From contig NZ_VITA01000001.1 of NCBI RefSeq assembly GCF_007827695.1, positions 1 to 64,000 on the forward strand: a DNA stretch of 64,000 nt, given 5' to 3'. Source of the stretch: Sinorhizobium medicae. GTDB taxonomy: Bacteria > Pseudomonadota > Alphaproteobacteria > Rhizobiales > Rhizobiaceae. Under the pieces are notes generated by a model, which was not told where the DNA came from, did not search any database, and saw nothing but the letters and a program-made list of their open reading frames with translations. The translations under genes and the position numbers were made by a program. Shown here piece after piece: positions 1-8,851 of the stretch (its first letter is position 1; every line of letters begins with the position of its first letter).

Positions 1-191
1 CATTTCGTATCGACGTGCAGGAATGGAAAGGGCGGTTTTCCGGGATAGAACGCCTTCATTGCCAGATGCAGCAATACGGAGGAGTCCTTACCGATCGAGT
101 AGAGCGCGACGGGGTTGGAGAATGTTGCAACGACTTCGCGAATAACATGGATCGCTTCGGCTTCAAGCCGCCGAAGATGGGGAAGAGACAT
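1..191 (-). CDS. cysD: Sulfate adenylyltransferase subunit 2 (CysD/NodP), N-terminal part
   Basis: Only the first 63 codons are present; the gene runs off the left edge. The translation starts [19 protein letters not shown] and contains the PP-loop pyrophosphatase motif SIGKDSS followed by [10 protein letters not shown] and [10 protein letters not shown], the signature of the small subunit of ATP sulfurylase. With CysN/NodQ this enzyme makes adenylyl sulfate from ATP and sulfate in the cytoplasm, for cysteine synthesis or, in nodP copies, for sulfation of Nod factor and surface polysaccharide. The ATG at 191 is preceded by AGAGGG about eight bases away. cysD and nodP cannot be told apart from this fragment; the neighbouring ROK/sugar ABC operon recalls the nodP2 locus of S. 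meliloti pSymB (inference). Confidence 0.9.
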   Translation of the reverse strand, partial: MSLPHLRRLEAEAIHVIREVVATFSNPVALYSIGKDSSVLLHLAMKAFYPGKPPFPFLHVDTK

Positions 192-223
192 ATCGCAATC
201 CCTCTGATTTTAAATAATAAAAA

Positions 224-238
224 TATTGCATGCGAATA
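224..238. promoter_or_regulatory. Possible LysR/CysB-type operator upstream of cysD
   Basis: TATT and AATA half-sites flank a 7-base centre rich in GCATGC, giving an interrupted palindrome 33 to 47 bases upstream of the cysD start in an AT-rich stretch. The shape matches a LysR-family box, and CysB-type regulators control sulfate activation genes in other proteobacteria. No regulator gene is adjacent, so this is a weak call. The remainder of 192-400 holds no recognisable gene. Confidence 0.25.
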
Positions 239-400
239 AAAATGCCGCCGCGCGCTAAAAGCTGCGAACGTGATCAAATAATCGTACAGCAGTTAAATGA
301 TGTCCCACCGACGAGCGCGCATTTAAGCGCCATCTCGCTTATATTTCAAGTAATAATCGGAAGTCTTTTTTTAAGGCGTATCCGGAAGCCGAGTATTCGA

Positions 401-1630
401 TCAAAGCGTTCCACCGACCCGGCTCTTCAGGATCGCCGAAAACCGGGGGTCGAACGTCCGGCTGATCGGCTCGGCCGCAGCACCGACAGCAACCGCCCAT
501 GGGTCCGTGAAGCCCAGTTGCAGTCGTGGCGTGCTGCGCTGCCGCCGCTCGGCAATCGAAGGCAGCAGGGGGTGAAGGGCGTCGATCAGGAGGTTGGCGA
601 GAACGGGGGGCATGCCGCCGCAGAGAATGATCGTTTGCGGATCGAAAATCGTCTCGAGCAACTGTATCGTCGCCCGAAGCTCGTGGGCAGCGCCCGCAAT
701 CCAGTCCGTCACGCGCCTGTCCTTTGAGCCGGCGGCAGCATCGATGCGCCGGTAAAGATCGGGATCGGCGGGGTCAATGTCGAGGCCCTTGCACAGCGAA
801 GCGATCGATATGCGGTGCTCGATCGGTGCCCTCGCGTCGTCGGCACCGACGCGCGCCCTGCTCAGGATCATGCCGATCTCGCCCGCATTACCGTGCCCGC
901 CACGGTAGAGTTCACCGTTCAGGATCAGTCCCGCACCGAGCCCGTAGCCCAGATAAACGCAGACGGCATGGTCGATCCCATGGGCGGCACCGACCATCTT
1001 TTCCGCCGTCGCCGCCGCAGCCGCGTCGTTCTGAAGGCGCACGTCGAGCCCCGTCCCCTCGGAAAGTCGTTCAAGCAGGGGAAAGCTCTGCCACGCCGCC
1101 ATCATCCAGGGGTCGTCGGTAGCGGAGTCGATGCCGAACGGTCCCGGCATTGCAACGCCCAGCCCCACCAGGCGGTCGTTGAATTCCGGAGCGGTCGTCA
1201 CCAGTTCCCGCCGTGTTTCGTCTATCAGAGCGAGGATTGCATCGACACCCTCTTCAGGGCCGCCGCCGGGCAGGTTCACCTCTTTACGGATCAGCACGGC
1301 GCCGATCAGGTCGACGGCGATCGTGCGTGTTACGTGACGGTCGATCTGAAGTCCGATCGCAAAAGCGCCTTCCGGCACGAGCCGATAGGGTGTCGATGGT
1401 TGCCCGCGGCCTTTGCGCACTGCGGCGAGCGATGCCACGAGCCCGTCGTTCTCGAGCTCCTCTATGATGTTGGAGACCGCCTGCTTGGTGAGTGCTGTCG
1501 CCCGCGCAAGATCAGCCCGTGACAGGTGCCCGTTCAGTCGCAAAGCATCGATCATCACGCGGCGATTGTGGGCGCTCGCGCCTTCCTGATTGGTGCCGCT
1601 TTTGGCCCGGACCGGTCGAATTTCGTTCAT
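401..1630 (-). CDS. ROK-family transcriptional regulator of the adjacent sugar operon
   Basis: 409 residues. An N-terminal winged HTH of the NagC/XylR type lies at about residues 36-64 (LSRADLARATALTKQAVSNI), followed by a ROK sugar-kinase fold. The catalytic-type NDAAAAA motif is kept, but the CxCGxxGCxE zinc motif usual in ROK kinases is absent after GHGNAGEIG, so it probably senses a sugar rather than phosphorylating it. The gene is divergent from the sugar ABC operon starting at 1855, and a perfect 8-bp inverted repeat lies between them. The start at 1630 has AGAGGG upstream. Most likely it represses the transport operon until a sugar or sugar phosphate binds; the ligand is unknown. Confidence 0.88.
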   Translation of the reverse strand: MNEIRPVRAKSGTNQEGASAHNRRVMIDALRLNGHLSRADLARATALTKQAVSNIIEELENDGLVASLAAVRKGRGQPSTPYRLVPEGAFAIGLQIDRHVTRTIAVDLIGAVLIRKEVNLPGGGPEEGVDAILALIDETRRELVTTAPEFNDRLVGLGVAMPGPFGIDSATDDPWMMAAWQSFPLLERLSEGTGLDVRLQNDAAAAATAEKMVGAAHGIDHAVCVYLGYGLGAGLILNGELYRGGHGNAGEIGMILSRARVGADDARAPIEHRISIASLCKGLDIDPADPDLYRRIDAAAGSKDRRVTDWIAGAAHELRATIQLLETIFDPQTIILCGGMPPVLANLLIDALHPLLPSIAERRQRSTPRLQLGFTDPWAVAVGAAAEPISRTFDPRFSAILKSRVGGTL

Positions 1631-1671
1631 TCACAAACCCTCTTGACACGACTGGACTATCGAACAAGAGT

Positions 1672-1692
1672 TAAGTCAAGACAATTGACTTA
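1672..1692. promoter_or_regulatory. Candidate ROK operator, perfect inverted repeat
   Basis: TAAGTCAA and TTGACTTA form a perfect 8-bp inverted repeat with a 5-base spacer, in the divergent promoter region between the ROK gene (start 1630) and the ABC operon (start 1855). A TTGACA hexamer lies nearby at 1643-1648. Position and symmetry fit the binding site of the adjacent regulator, which is inferred, not shown. Confidence 0.55.
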
Positions 1693-1854
1693 TTAAGAGG
1701 TCGGAGAACCTCGGGGGAACGACGGCGGCCAGCAATCGGCCGCGAACGCTCCGGTTTGATTTGTCGAAGCCGGCCGCTCAAAGCGAGCCGAATTCCACTG
1801 GAGCGCGCCCACGCGCGCTGCGAAGACTGCAACGGTCATTTACTGGAGGCGACG

Positions 1855-3093
1855 ATGTCGAAATCCATCCGCAACGCTTTGATCGGCGCGACCCTTGTCG
1901 GCGCCGGCTTCACCGGCCATGCCCAGGCCGAAACGACTCTGAACGCGCTTTTCATGGCGCAGGCCGCCTATAGCGAGGCAGACGTCCGCGCCATGACGGA
2001 TGCCTTCGCCAAGGCCAATCCCGACATCAAGGTCAATCTCGAATTCGTTCCCTATGAGGGACTGCACGACAAGACGGTGCTCGCGCAGGGTTCCGGTGGC
2101 GGCTATGACGTCGTCCTTTTCGACGTCATCTGGCCGGCGGAATATGCAGCCAACAATGTTCTCCTCGACGTGACGGACCGCATCACGGACGAGATCAATC
2201 AAGGCGTCCTGCCCGGCGCCTGGACGACGGTGGAATATGACGGCAAACGTTACGGCGTGCCGTGGATCCTCGACACGAAGTACCTGTCCTACAACAAGGA
2301 AATCCTTGAGAAAGCCGGCATCAAGGAACCGCCGAAAACCTGGGACGAGCTTGCGGAACAAGCCAAAGCCATCAAGGATAAGGGACTGCTCGAAAACCCG
2401 ATCGCCTGGAGCTGGTCTCAAGCGGAAGCGGCCATCTGCGACTACACCACTCTGGTTAGTGCCTATGGCGGAAAATTCCTCGATAGCGGCAAGCCGGCCT
2501 TCGCCAGCGGCGGCGGGCTCGATGCGCTGAACTACATGGTGACGAGCTACACCTCCGGGCTCACCAACCCGAATTCCAAGGAGTTCCTCGAGGAGGATGT
2601 CCGCAAGGTCTTCCAGAACGGCGAGGCCGCCTTCGCGCTCAACTGGACGTACATGTACAACCTCGCCAACGATCCCAAGGAGAGCAAGGTAGCCGGCAAG
2701 GTCGGCGTCGTTCCGGCTCCCGGCGTTGAAGGCAAAAGCGAGGTTTCGGCCGTCAACGGCTCCATGGGCCTCGGCATCACGACGACCAGCAAGCACCCCG
2801 AAGAAGCATGGAAATATATCGTCCACATGACCTCGCAGGAGACGCAGAACGCCTATGCCAAGCTGAGCCTCCCGATCTGGGCATCTTCCTATGAAGACCC
2901 CGATGTGACCAAGGGCCAGGAGGAACTCATCGCTGCGGCGAAGCGCGGGCTGGCCGCCATGTATCCACGCCCAACGACGCCGAAATACCAGGAGCTTTCG
3001 GCTGCCCTGCAGCAGGCCATCCAGGAGGCGCTGCTCGGCCAAGCCTCTGCGGAAGACGCGCTGAAGAGCGCCGCTGAGAACAGTGGCTTGTGA
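1855..3093 (+). CDS. Sugar ABC transporter substrate-binding protein
   Basis: 412 residues from the ATG at 1855, which has GGAGG six bases upstream. An in-frame ATG at 1756 has no such site and would bury the signal peptide. The N-terminus (MSKSIRNALIGATLVGAG...HAQA) is a Sec signal peptide, so the mature protein is periplasmic. The rest is a family 1 (MalE-like) extracellular solute-binding protein, with DVVLFDVIWPAEYAANN and a C-terminal YPRPTTPKYQEL segment typical of this family. It is first in the operon SBP, permease, permease, SIS enzyme, PfkB kinase, ATPase. The sugar is unknown; the enzymes suggest an amino sugar or sugar-amino acid conjugate. Confidence 0.92.
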   Translation: MSKSIRNALIGATLVGAGFTGHAQAETTLNALFMAQAAYSEADVRAMTDAFAKANPDIKVNLEFVPYEGLHDKTVLAQGSGGGYDVVLFDVIWPAEYAANNVLLDVTDRITDEINQGVLPGAWTTVEYDGKRYGVPWILDTKYLSYNKEILEKAGIKEPPKTWDELAEQAKAIKDKGLLENPIAWSWSQAEAAICDYTTLVSAYGGKFLDSGKPAFASGGGLDALNYMVTSYTSGLTNPNSKEFLEEDVRKVFQNGEAAFALNWTYMYNLANDPKESKVAGKVGVVPAPGVEGKSEVSAVNGSMGLGITTTSKHPEEAWKYIVHMTSQETQNAYAKLSLPIWASSYEDPDVTKGQEELIAAAKRGLAAMYPRPTTPKYQELSAALQQAIQEALLGQASAEDALKSAAENSGL

Positions 3094-3221
3094 GCCGATG
3101 TGCGTGTGAACGGTCGTGGTCGGGCGGGGAATGTACGGCGCGCAAGGTACACGCGGCGTTGCGGACGCATTTCCCGCCTGATGCCTGTGCTTCTTGTTAC
3201 GGGAATGAGGGTCCTTGAGCG

Positions 3222-4103
3222 ATGACAGGCACCTGGATCTCAACGCGCGCGTGGCTTCTGATGCTTCCGCTCCTCGTGGTGATGACCGCCGTCATCGGCT
3301 GGCCGCTCATCGACACCGTGCGGCTTTCCTTCACCGACGCCAAGCTCATCGGAACCGAAGGCGGCTTCGTCGGAGTGGACAATTATGCAAGAATGCTCAC
3401 TGGCTCGAACTTTCAGCGGGCGCTGATTACCACCACCTGGTTCGCAGTCATTTCGGTTGCGGCAGAAATGGTGCTCGGTGTCCTTGCGGCACTCCTCCTT
3501 AACCAGAAATTTCGTGGACGGACGGCGCTCCGCGCACTGATGATCCTGCCGTGGGCGCTTCCGACGGTAGTCAATGCGACGCTCTGGCGCCTCATCTACA
3601 ATCCGGAATATGGCGCGCTCAATGCGGGGCTGACCCAGATCGGCATCCTCGACAGCTATCGCTCCTGGCTCGGTGAACCCGGAACGGCGCTTGCAGCGCT
3701 GATCGTCGCGGATTGCTGGAAGAACTTCCCGCTGGTGGCGCTGATCGCACTCGCCGCGCTTCAGGCGGTGCCGCGCGACATCAATGCGGCATCGATCGTC
3801 GATGGTGCCGGTCCGTTCAATCGATTTCGCTTCGTAATCCTGCCCTACCTCGCCGGTCCCTTGCTGGTGGCGCTGGTGCTGCGCACCATCGAGGCCTTCA
3901 AGGTGTTCGACATCATCTGGGTCATGACGCGCGGCGGACCGGCCAACAGCACGCGCACGCTCTCGATCCTCGTCTACCAGGAAGCGTTTTCCTTCCAGCG
4001 AGCGGGCTCCGGCGCGTCGCTTGCCCTCATTGTCACGCTGCTGGTGACCATTCTTGCCGTCGCCTATGCCGCGCTGCTGCGCAAGGCCGCCGGAGCTTCG
4101 TGA
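3222..4103 (+). CDS. Sugar ABC transporter permease 1 (MalF-like)
   Basis: 293 residues with about six membrane segments; the first spans about residues 10-30 (LLMLPLLVVMTAVIGWPLI). The EAA loop is seen near residues 190-210 (INAASIVDGAGPFNRFRFV), the site that docks the cytoplasmic ATPase. It forms half of the inner-membrane channel of a CUT1-type importer with the protein encoded at 4103-4948. Its stop codon overlaps the next start (TGATG), indicating translational coupling. Confidence 0.93.
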   Translation: MTGTWISTRAWLLMLPLLVVMTAVIGWPLIDTVRLSFTDAKLIGTEGGFVGVDNYARMLTGSNFQRALITTTWFAVISVAAEMVLGVLAALLLNQKFRGRTALRALMILPWALPTVVNATLWRLIYNPEYGALNAGLTQIGILDSYRSWLGEPGTALAALIVADCWKNFPLVALIALAALQAVPRDINAASIVDGAGPFNRFRFVILPYLAGPLLVALVLRTIEAFKVFDIIWVMTRGGPANSTRTLSILVYQEAFSFQRAGSGASLALIVTLLVTILAVAYAALLRKAAGAS

Positions 4104-4948
4104 TGGAACGTCAAAGCCCGCTTTTCTCCGTCTTCATCCATGCCAGCGCCCTGGTTCTCGCTATCGTGGTCCTGGCACCGGTCGCCTGGCTTTTCATCAT
4201 GAGTATCTCGCCCGCCGCGGATCTCAGCGCCAAGCCCCTCGCCTGGTGGCCGAGCGAAATCGACCTCTCGCGCTATCGCACACTTTTGTCGGCTGTCGAA
4301 AACAGCGCCGGCGCAGCCTTCATTGCATCGCTCCTGAACAGCCTGAAGGTGGCAGGCATGGCAACGCTCGCCGCTGTCGTCGTCGCCGTTCCGGCCGCCT
4401 GGGCCGTGTCTCGCACCCCCTCCGTCTCCTGGTCGTTTTACGTGGTGATCGCGACCTACATGCTGCCGCCCGTCGCTCTTGCCGTGCCGCTCTACATGGG
4501 CCTTGCCCATTTCGGCCTGCTCAATTCAGTCTTTGGATTGGCGCTCGTCTATCTCACCATTCTCGCTCCCTTTACGACATGGCTCCTGAAATCGGGCTTC
4601 GACGCGATACCGCGGGAGATCGAAAGCGCTGCCATGATCGACGGCGCGCGACTGGACCAGATCCTGCGGCTTCTGACGCTGCCGCTGGCTGCACCGGTCA
4701 TGGCGACCTCGGCGCTCTTCGCCTTCCTGCTCGCCTGGGACGAGTTCTTCTATGCGCTGCTCTTCACCTCGGACCAGCGCGCCAAAACCCTGACGGTTGC
4801 CATTGCGGACCTCGCCGGCGGACGGGTTTCGGACTATGGGCTGATCGCCACCGCCGGGGTACTTGCCGCCCTGCCCCCGGTGCTGGTCGGCCTTGTCATG
4901 CAAAGAGCCCTGATCTCCGGGCTCACCAGTGGGGGCGTCAAGGGATGA
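4103..4948 (+). CDS. Sugar ABC transporter permease 2 (MalG-like)
   Basis: 281 residues starting at the ATG that overlaps the preceding stop codon; a much longer upstream open frame is only read-through of the permease 1 region. Six membrane segments are predicted by eye, with the EAA motif around EIESAAMIDGARLDQILRLLTLPL. This is the second half of the CUT1-family channel. The last bases overlap the SIS gene by ATGA. The protein acts in the inner membrane with the substrate-binding protein at 1855 and the ATPase at 6905. Confidence 0.93.
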   Translation: MERQSPLFSVFIHASALVLAIVVLAPVAWLFIMSISPAADLSAKPLAWWPSEIDLSRYRTLLSAVENSAGAAFIASLLNSLKVAGMATLAAVVVAVPAAWAVSRTPSVSWSFYVVIATYMLPPVALAVPLYMGLAHFGLLNSVFGLALVYLTILAPFTTWLLKSGFDAIPREIESAAMIDGARLDQILRLLTLPLAAPVMATSALFAFLLAWDEFFYALLFTSDQRAKTLTVAIADLAGGRVSDYGLIATAGVLAALPPVLVGLVMQRALISGLTSGGVKG

Positions 4949-5970
4949 ACATGAGCATATCGAAGGACCGCCCCGCCGGGCTTGTTGCAATCGATCGTGA
5001 GATGGCGCGTCAGCACGGCGACGCTGTCGCTTCCTATCAGGAAGCGGCAGCCACGGCTCAACGCATCGCCGCGTCGCTGAAGTCGACGGGCCGGCTGCTG
5101 CTCCTCGGCATGGGCGGCTCGCACGCCGTCGCCCGCGCAGTCGAGCCGCTCTATCGCGCTCTCGGCATCGATGCCGTCGCGCTGCCGCTTTCCGAGCAGC
5201 TCGGCCAACCGCTTCCAATCGAAGGCAAGACCATTCTCGTGACATCGCAATCGGGCGAAAGTGCCGAAGTGCTGCGCTGGTTTAGGGAAACGGACGGCGG
5301 CACGAGCGAGACATTCGGGCTGACACTCGAAGAGGATGCATTCCTGGCCAAGGCTATCCCTTCGCTCGTCGGGGCAGGCGGGACGGAGCAGGCATTTGCG
5401 GCCACCCGCAGCCTGACGGTTACTTTCGCGCTGCACCTGGCGATACTCGCCGCCCTCGGCGCGGATCCGGCCGAGGCCCTTCGCGCCCTCAAGACTCCAG
5501 AAGCACCGGCGATCGACGGCGCTCTGGCGATGCTTACCGGTGTCAGCGCAATCGTCACCTCCGGACGCAGACTGCAGGGCATCGCCGAAGCCATCGCCCT
5601 CGGCCTCACCGAGCTCTCTCGCCTCCCGTGCTTTTCGCTGGAAGGCGGTCAATTGCGCCACGGACCTATGGAAATGCTGGGTCCTTCAATGGCCGTCATT
5701 CTCTTCCGCGCAGCCGATCCGACCGCTGGCCTCGTCGGCGCCATGGCGGTTTCGGCAGCCGAAGCCGGGTCGCCGGTCGTCGTCTTCGATGCATCGGGCG
5801 AGCCGCCGGCCGCCGGCGCCACGACGATCCGCTTCGAACCGGCGGCGGGCATGGCTGCGATCTTCGCGATGCTGCCCGTCGCACAGTCCCTGATGATCGC
5901 CTTCGCCGACGCTCGCGTCGAAAATGCCGGCACGCCGGTACGATCCACCAAGGTCACCCGGAGCGAGTGA
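4945..5970 (+). CDS. SIS-domain sugar-phosphate enzyme (GlmS/AgaS/FrlB-like)
   Basis: 341 residues. Two SIS folds: the first has GMGGSHAVARA and TSQSGESAEVL (phosphosugar-binding serines), the second contains EGGQLRHGPMEML, matching the GELKHGP loop of the GlmS isomerase domain. There is no glutaminase domain, so the enzyme is likely a deaminase, isomerase or deglycase on a phosphorylated amino sugar or Amadori compound. The start at 4945 overlaps the permease stop by four bases; a nearby ATG at 4951 is an alternative. Together with the PfkB kinase next door, the arrangement resembles fructosamine (frl) operons. The substrate is not known. Confidence 0.85.
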   Translation: MNMSISKDRPAGLVAIDREMARQHGDAVASYQEAAATAQRIAASLKSTGRLLLLGMGGSHAVARAVEPLYRALGIDAVALPLSEQLGQPLPIEGKTILVTSQSGESAEVLRWFRETDGGTSETFGLTLEEDAFLAKAIPSLVGAGGTEQAFAATRSLTVTFALHLAILAALGADPAEALRALKTPEAPAIDGALAMLTGVSAIVTSGRRLQGIAEAIALGLTELSRLPCFSLEGGQLRHGPMEMLGPSMAVILFRAADPTAGLVGAMAVSAAEAGSPVVVFDASGEPPAAGATTIRFEPAAGMAAIFAMLPVAQSLMIAFADARVENAGTPVRSTKVTRSE

Positions 5971-5972
5971 AG

Positions 5973-6908
5973 ATGCGTCCGCTTGCAGCCATCGGCAACG
6001 TCAATGTCGATCTCATACTTGGTCCCGCCGAACCGTGGCCTAAACCTGGCACCGAGATCATCGTCGATCACGACGAGCTTCGCGTCGGCGGTTGCGCCGG
6101 CAACAATGCGCTGGCCTGGGAGTCCCTTGGCGTGGACTATGTGATCGCCGCCAATGTCGGCAACGACCAGTTCGGGGCCTGGTTGAAGGAGGCGTTGGGC
6201 GACAGGTCCCGCGATTGGCCGGTGGAAGCCGCGGGCACGACGCTTTCGGTGGGCATCACCCATCCGGATGGAGAACGGACCTTCTTCACGACCCGCGGCC
6301 ACCTGCCATTGCTCAGCTTCCAGGAAGTGCGGACAATGCTGGATGGAAATCGCCTCCGCGGCGGCTATGCACTGCTCTCCGGCTCCTTCCTGACCGACGC
6401 CCTCTCGCTCGCCTATGATGCGCTTTTCGACTGGGCGGACGCGCACGAAATAGCCGTAGCGCTCGATACCGGCTGGCCGCTCGAGGGCTGGACAGAGGCC
6501 AACAGGCTCAAGACGCTCGCCTGGCTGAAGCGCTGTCACTGCGCCCTTTTCAACGAGGTGGAGACGACGACGCTGACCGGTCAGTCCGATCCGGCCGAAG
6601 CCGCCCGCAGCCTGAAAAGCGAAATGCCGGCCGATGCGATCGTCGTTGTTAAACGCGGCCCCAACGGAGCGCTCGCCATCGATCGAAACGGTGCAGCGTT
6701 CTCGTTTCCGGCACCCAGCGTTCAGGTCGTCGACACGATCGGTGCCGGCGATGTCTTCAATGCCGGCTTCCTGGCAGCTCTCGCCGCCGACATGCCGCTC
6801 ATAGACTGTCTCAAAACCGGCGTTACGATCGCTTCGCGAGCGATCTCCACTCTTCCGCGCCGCTACGGCGAGCCCCTTTCCGCCTTTATCGAGGAATCCA
6901 GGCGATGA
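5973..6908 (+). CDS. PfkB/ribokinase-family carbohydrate kinase
   Basis: 311 residues. The N-terminal GNVNVDLIL and GGCAGNNALAWESLG segments are the ribokinase-family substrate motif. DTIGAGDVFNAGF near residues 250-262 holds the catalytic Asp and the anion hole. It should phosphorylate the imported sugar with ATP in the cytoplasm, making the substrate of the SIS enzyme. The ATG at 5973 follows the SIS stop by two bases, and its end overlaps the ATPase start by ATGA. The sugar is inferred only in class, from neighbours. Confidence 0.88.
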   Translation: MRPLAAIGNVNVDLILGPAEPWPKPGTEIIVDHDELRVGGCAGNNALAWESLGVDYVIAANVGNDQFGAWLKEALGDRSRDWPVEAAGTTLSVGITHPDGERTFFTTRGHLPLLSFQEVRTMLDGNRLRGGYALLSGSFLTDALSLAYDALFDWADAHEIAVALDTGWPLEGWTEANRLKTLAWLKRCHCALFNEVETTTLTGQSDPAEAARSLKSEMPADAIVVVKRGPNGALAIDRNGAAFSFPAPSVQVVDTIGAGDVFNAGFLAALAADMPLIDCLKTGVTIASRAISTLPRRYGEPLSAFIEESRR

Positions 6909-7987
6909 GCGCCCTCGAAATCCGCAACGTCCGTAAGCGCTACGGCGAGGTCGAAACGCTGAAGGGCATCGATATCGCGCTCGAAAGCGGAGAATTCCTC
7001 GTGCTGCTCGGCTCCTCCGGATGCGGCAAGTCCACGCTCCTCAATATCATCGCCGGACTTTCCGAACCGAGCGGAGGCGACATCCTGATCGGCGAACGCT
7101 CGGTGCTGGGCGTTCACCCCAAAGACCGCGACATAGCAATGGTCTTCCAGTCCTATGCGCTCTATCCGAACCTGACCGTCGCCCGCAACATCAGCTTCGG
7201 CCTGGAAATGCGCCGGGTGCCGCGGGCCGAGCGCGACAGGGCTGTTTGCGACACTGCCAGGCTCTTGCAGATCGAGGATCTTCTCGAGCGAAAGCCGAGC
7301 CAGCTCTCCGGCGGTCAGCGCCAGCGCGTCGCGATCGGCCGGGCTCTGGTGCGCGACCCCCAGGTGTTCCTTTTCGACGAGCCGCTGTCGAACCTCGATG
7401 CCAAGCTCCGGATGGAGATGCGGACCGAACTCAAACGCCTGCACCAGATGCTGAAAACGACAGTCGTCTACGTGACCCACGACCAGATCGAGGCGATGAC
7501 GCTCGCAACCCGCATCGCCGTGATGCGCGACGGCCGCATTGAGCAGCTCGCCACGCCGGAAGAGATTTACGACCGCCCCGCAACGCTCTATGTCGCCGGC
7601 TTCGTCGGCTCGCCGCCGATGAACATTCTCGATGCCGAAGTGACCGCAAGCGGCCTGAAGCTCGACGGCTGCGAGGAGGTGCTTCCCTTGCCGGCAGCAT
7701 TCGACGGGACCGCCTTGGCGGGTCGGCGCGTGAAGGTCGGCATCCGGCCGGAGGCAATGCGGCTCGCAGCCGAGTCAGAGGATCCGCAATTGACCGCTGA
7801 CATCGAGGTGGTGGAACTCACAGGACCGGAACTCGTGACCACGGCCACAGTCGGCAGGCAGCGCATCACCGCCTGCCTGCCGCCGCGCACAGCACTCGGC
7901 ACGGGTTCGGTACATGCCTTCACCTTCGATGAAACGGCCATGCATCTTTTCGATCCGGAAAGCGGCCGATCGCTTAAAGTGGGATGA
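6905..7987 (+). CDS. Sugar ABC transporter ATP-binding protein (MalK/UgpC-like)
   Basis: 360 residues. Walker A is GSSGCGKST at 36-44, the Q-loop region is MVFQSYALYPNLTV, the signature is LSGGQRQRV, and Walker B is FLFDEPLSNLD. The C-terminal 120 residues form the TOBE regulatory domain of the MalK subfamily. It energises the permease pair of this operon. It is the last gene, ending 12 bases before the oppositely oriented IclR gene; no clear hairpin terminator fits in that gap. Confidence 0.94.
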   Translation: MSALEIRNVRKRYGEVETLKGIDIALESGEFLVLLGSSGCGKSTLLNIIAGLSEPSGGDILIGERSVLGVHPKDRDIAMVFQSYALYPNLTVARNISFGLEMRRVPRAERDRAVCDTARLLQIEDLLERKPSQLSGGQRQRVAIGRALVRDPQVFLFDEPLSNLDAKLRMEMRTELKRLHQMLKTTVVYVTHDQIEAMTLATRIAVMRDGRIEQLATPEEIYDRPATLYVAGFVGSPPMNILDAEVTASGLKLDGCEEVLPLPAAFDGTALAGRRVKVGIRPEAMRLAAESEDPQLTADIEVVELTGPELVTTATVGRQRITACLPPRTALGTGSVHAFTFDETAMHLFDPESGRSLKVG

Positions 7988-7999
7988 GGCGAGGCTCAG

Positions 8000-8851
8000 T
8001 CAACGAGCGCTTGCCGCCCTAACCGAAGCCGCAAGGTCGTTTCGGTAGCCAAGCTTCTCCGAGAGTTCGCCCGCCCCGTCGATCAGCACGCGAAGATAGG
8101 CGTCCCGATTGCGCAGACCGTCCTCCTTCGGCGCAACGAGGCAGAGCGTCGCAATACAAATCGCTTCCGCGTCATAGACCGGTACGGCGAAGCAATGGGT
8201 GAAGCTGTCGACGATGCTGTTGAAGGTGAAATAGCCCTCCTTCTTGGCATTGCGGACCTGAGCGATGAATTCGGCGGGCTCGAGCCGCGTGCCATCCGGC
8301 AGAACGAAATCCTCCGGCGGAATGAATGCGATAATCTCCTCGTCGCTCATGTGATCGACGAGGAGGCGGCCGGACGCAGTCCACGGGATAGCGACGGGCT
8401 CGCCTATACTGGTGGAAATGCGGAAAGGGCGGCTGCCCTCGTTCATCAGCACGACGGCATATTTACTGCCTTCGAGCTGGCACATCTGCGCCGTCTCGCG
8501 CGTCTCTCCGGCAATCCTTGCCAGGAGATGCTCGCATTCACGCATCAGATCGAACTGCTCCGCATAGGCCGCGCCGAGGAAATAGAGCTTGCGCCCGAGA
8601 AACACCCGGCCGTCATCGCCGCGATATTCGAGAATGTTCTGGCGCAGGAGCAGGTTGACCAGTTCATAGACAGACGAGCGCGGCGCTCCTATCCCTTGAG
8701 CGATCTCGTTCGGGCGCAAGGGCTGACGCTGCACGCGTAGGAAGTCGAGGATCTCGAAGGCTCGATCGAGGCCACGTGCCCTGCGATTAATCGTGTCATC
8801 CGCATATGCCACCGCGTCCTCCTTGCCGCTCAAATCCGCTCTGGACCTCAT
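8000..8851 (-). CDS. IclR-family transcriptional regulator
   Basis: 283 residues. An N-terminal winged HTH (about residues 28-80; AFEILDFLRVQRQPLRPNEIAQGIGAP without gaps) is followed by the IclR effector domain, with IPWTASGRLLVDHMSDEEI and the C-terminal SFTHCFAVPVYDAEA. Its start overlaps the RidA-like gene stop by ATGA, so it is the last gene of a minus-strand operon with the amino-acid ABC transporter. It probably controls that operon and the divergent D-threonine aldolase-like gene in response to a small ligand; the ligand is unknown. Confidence 0.9.
   Translation of the reverse strand: MRSRADLSGKEDAVAYADDTINRRARGLDRAFEILDFLRVQRQPLRPNEIAQGIGAPRSSVYELVNLLLRQNILEYRGDDGRVFLGRKLYFLGAAYAEQFDLMRECEHLLARIAGETRETAQMCQLEGSKYAVVLMNEGSRPFRISTSIGEPVAIPWTASGRLLVDHMSDEEIIAFIPPEDFVLPDGTRLEPAEFIAQVRNAKKEGYFTFNSIVDSFTHCFAVPVYDAEAICIATLCLVAPKEDGLRNRDAYLRVLIDGAGELSEKLGYRNDLAASVRAASAR

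Noticed and set aside
1840-3243. 467-codon minus-strand open frame opposite the sugar-binding protein gene
   Set aside because: It is antisense to a clear gene and has no recognisable domain; long antisense frames are expected at this GC content.
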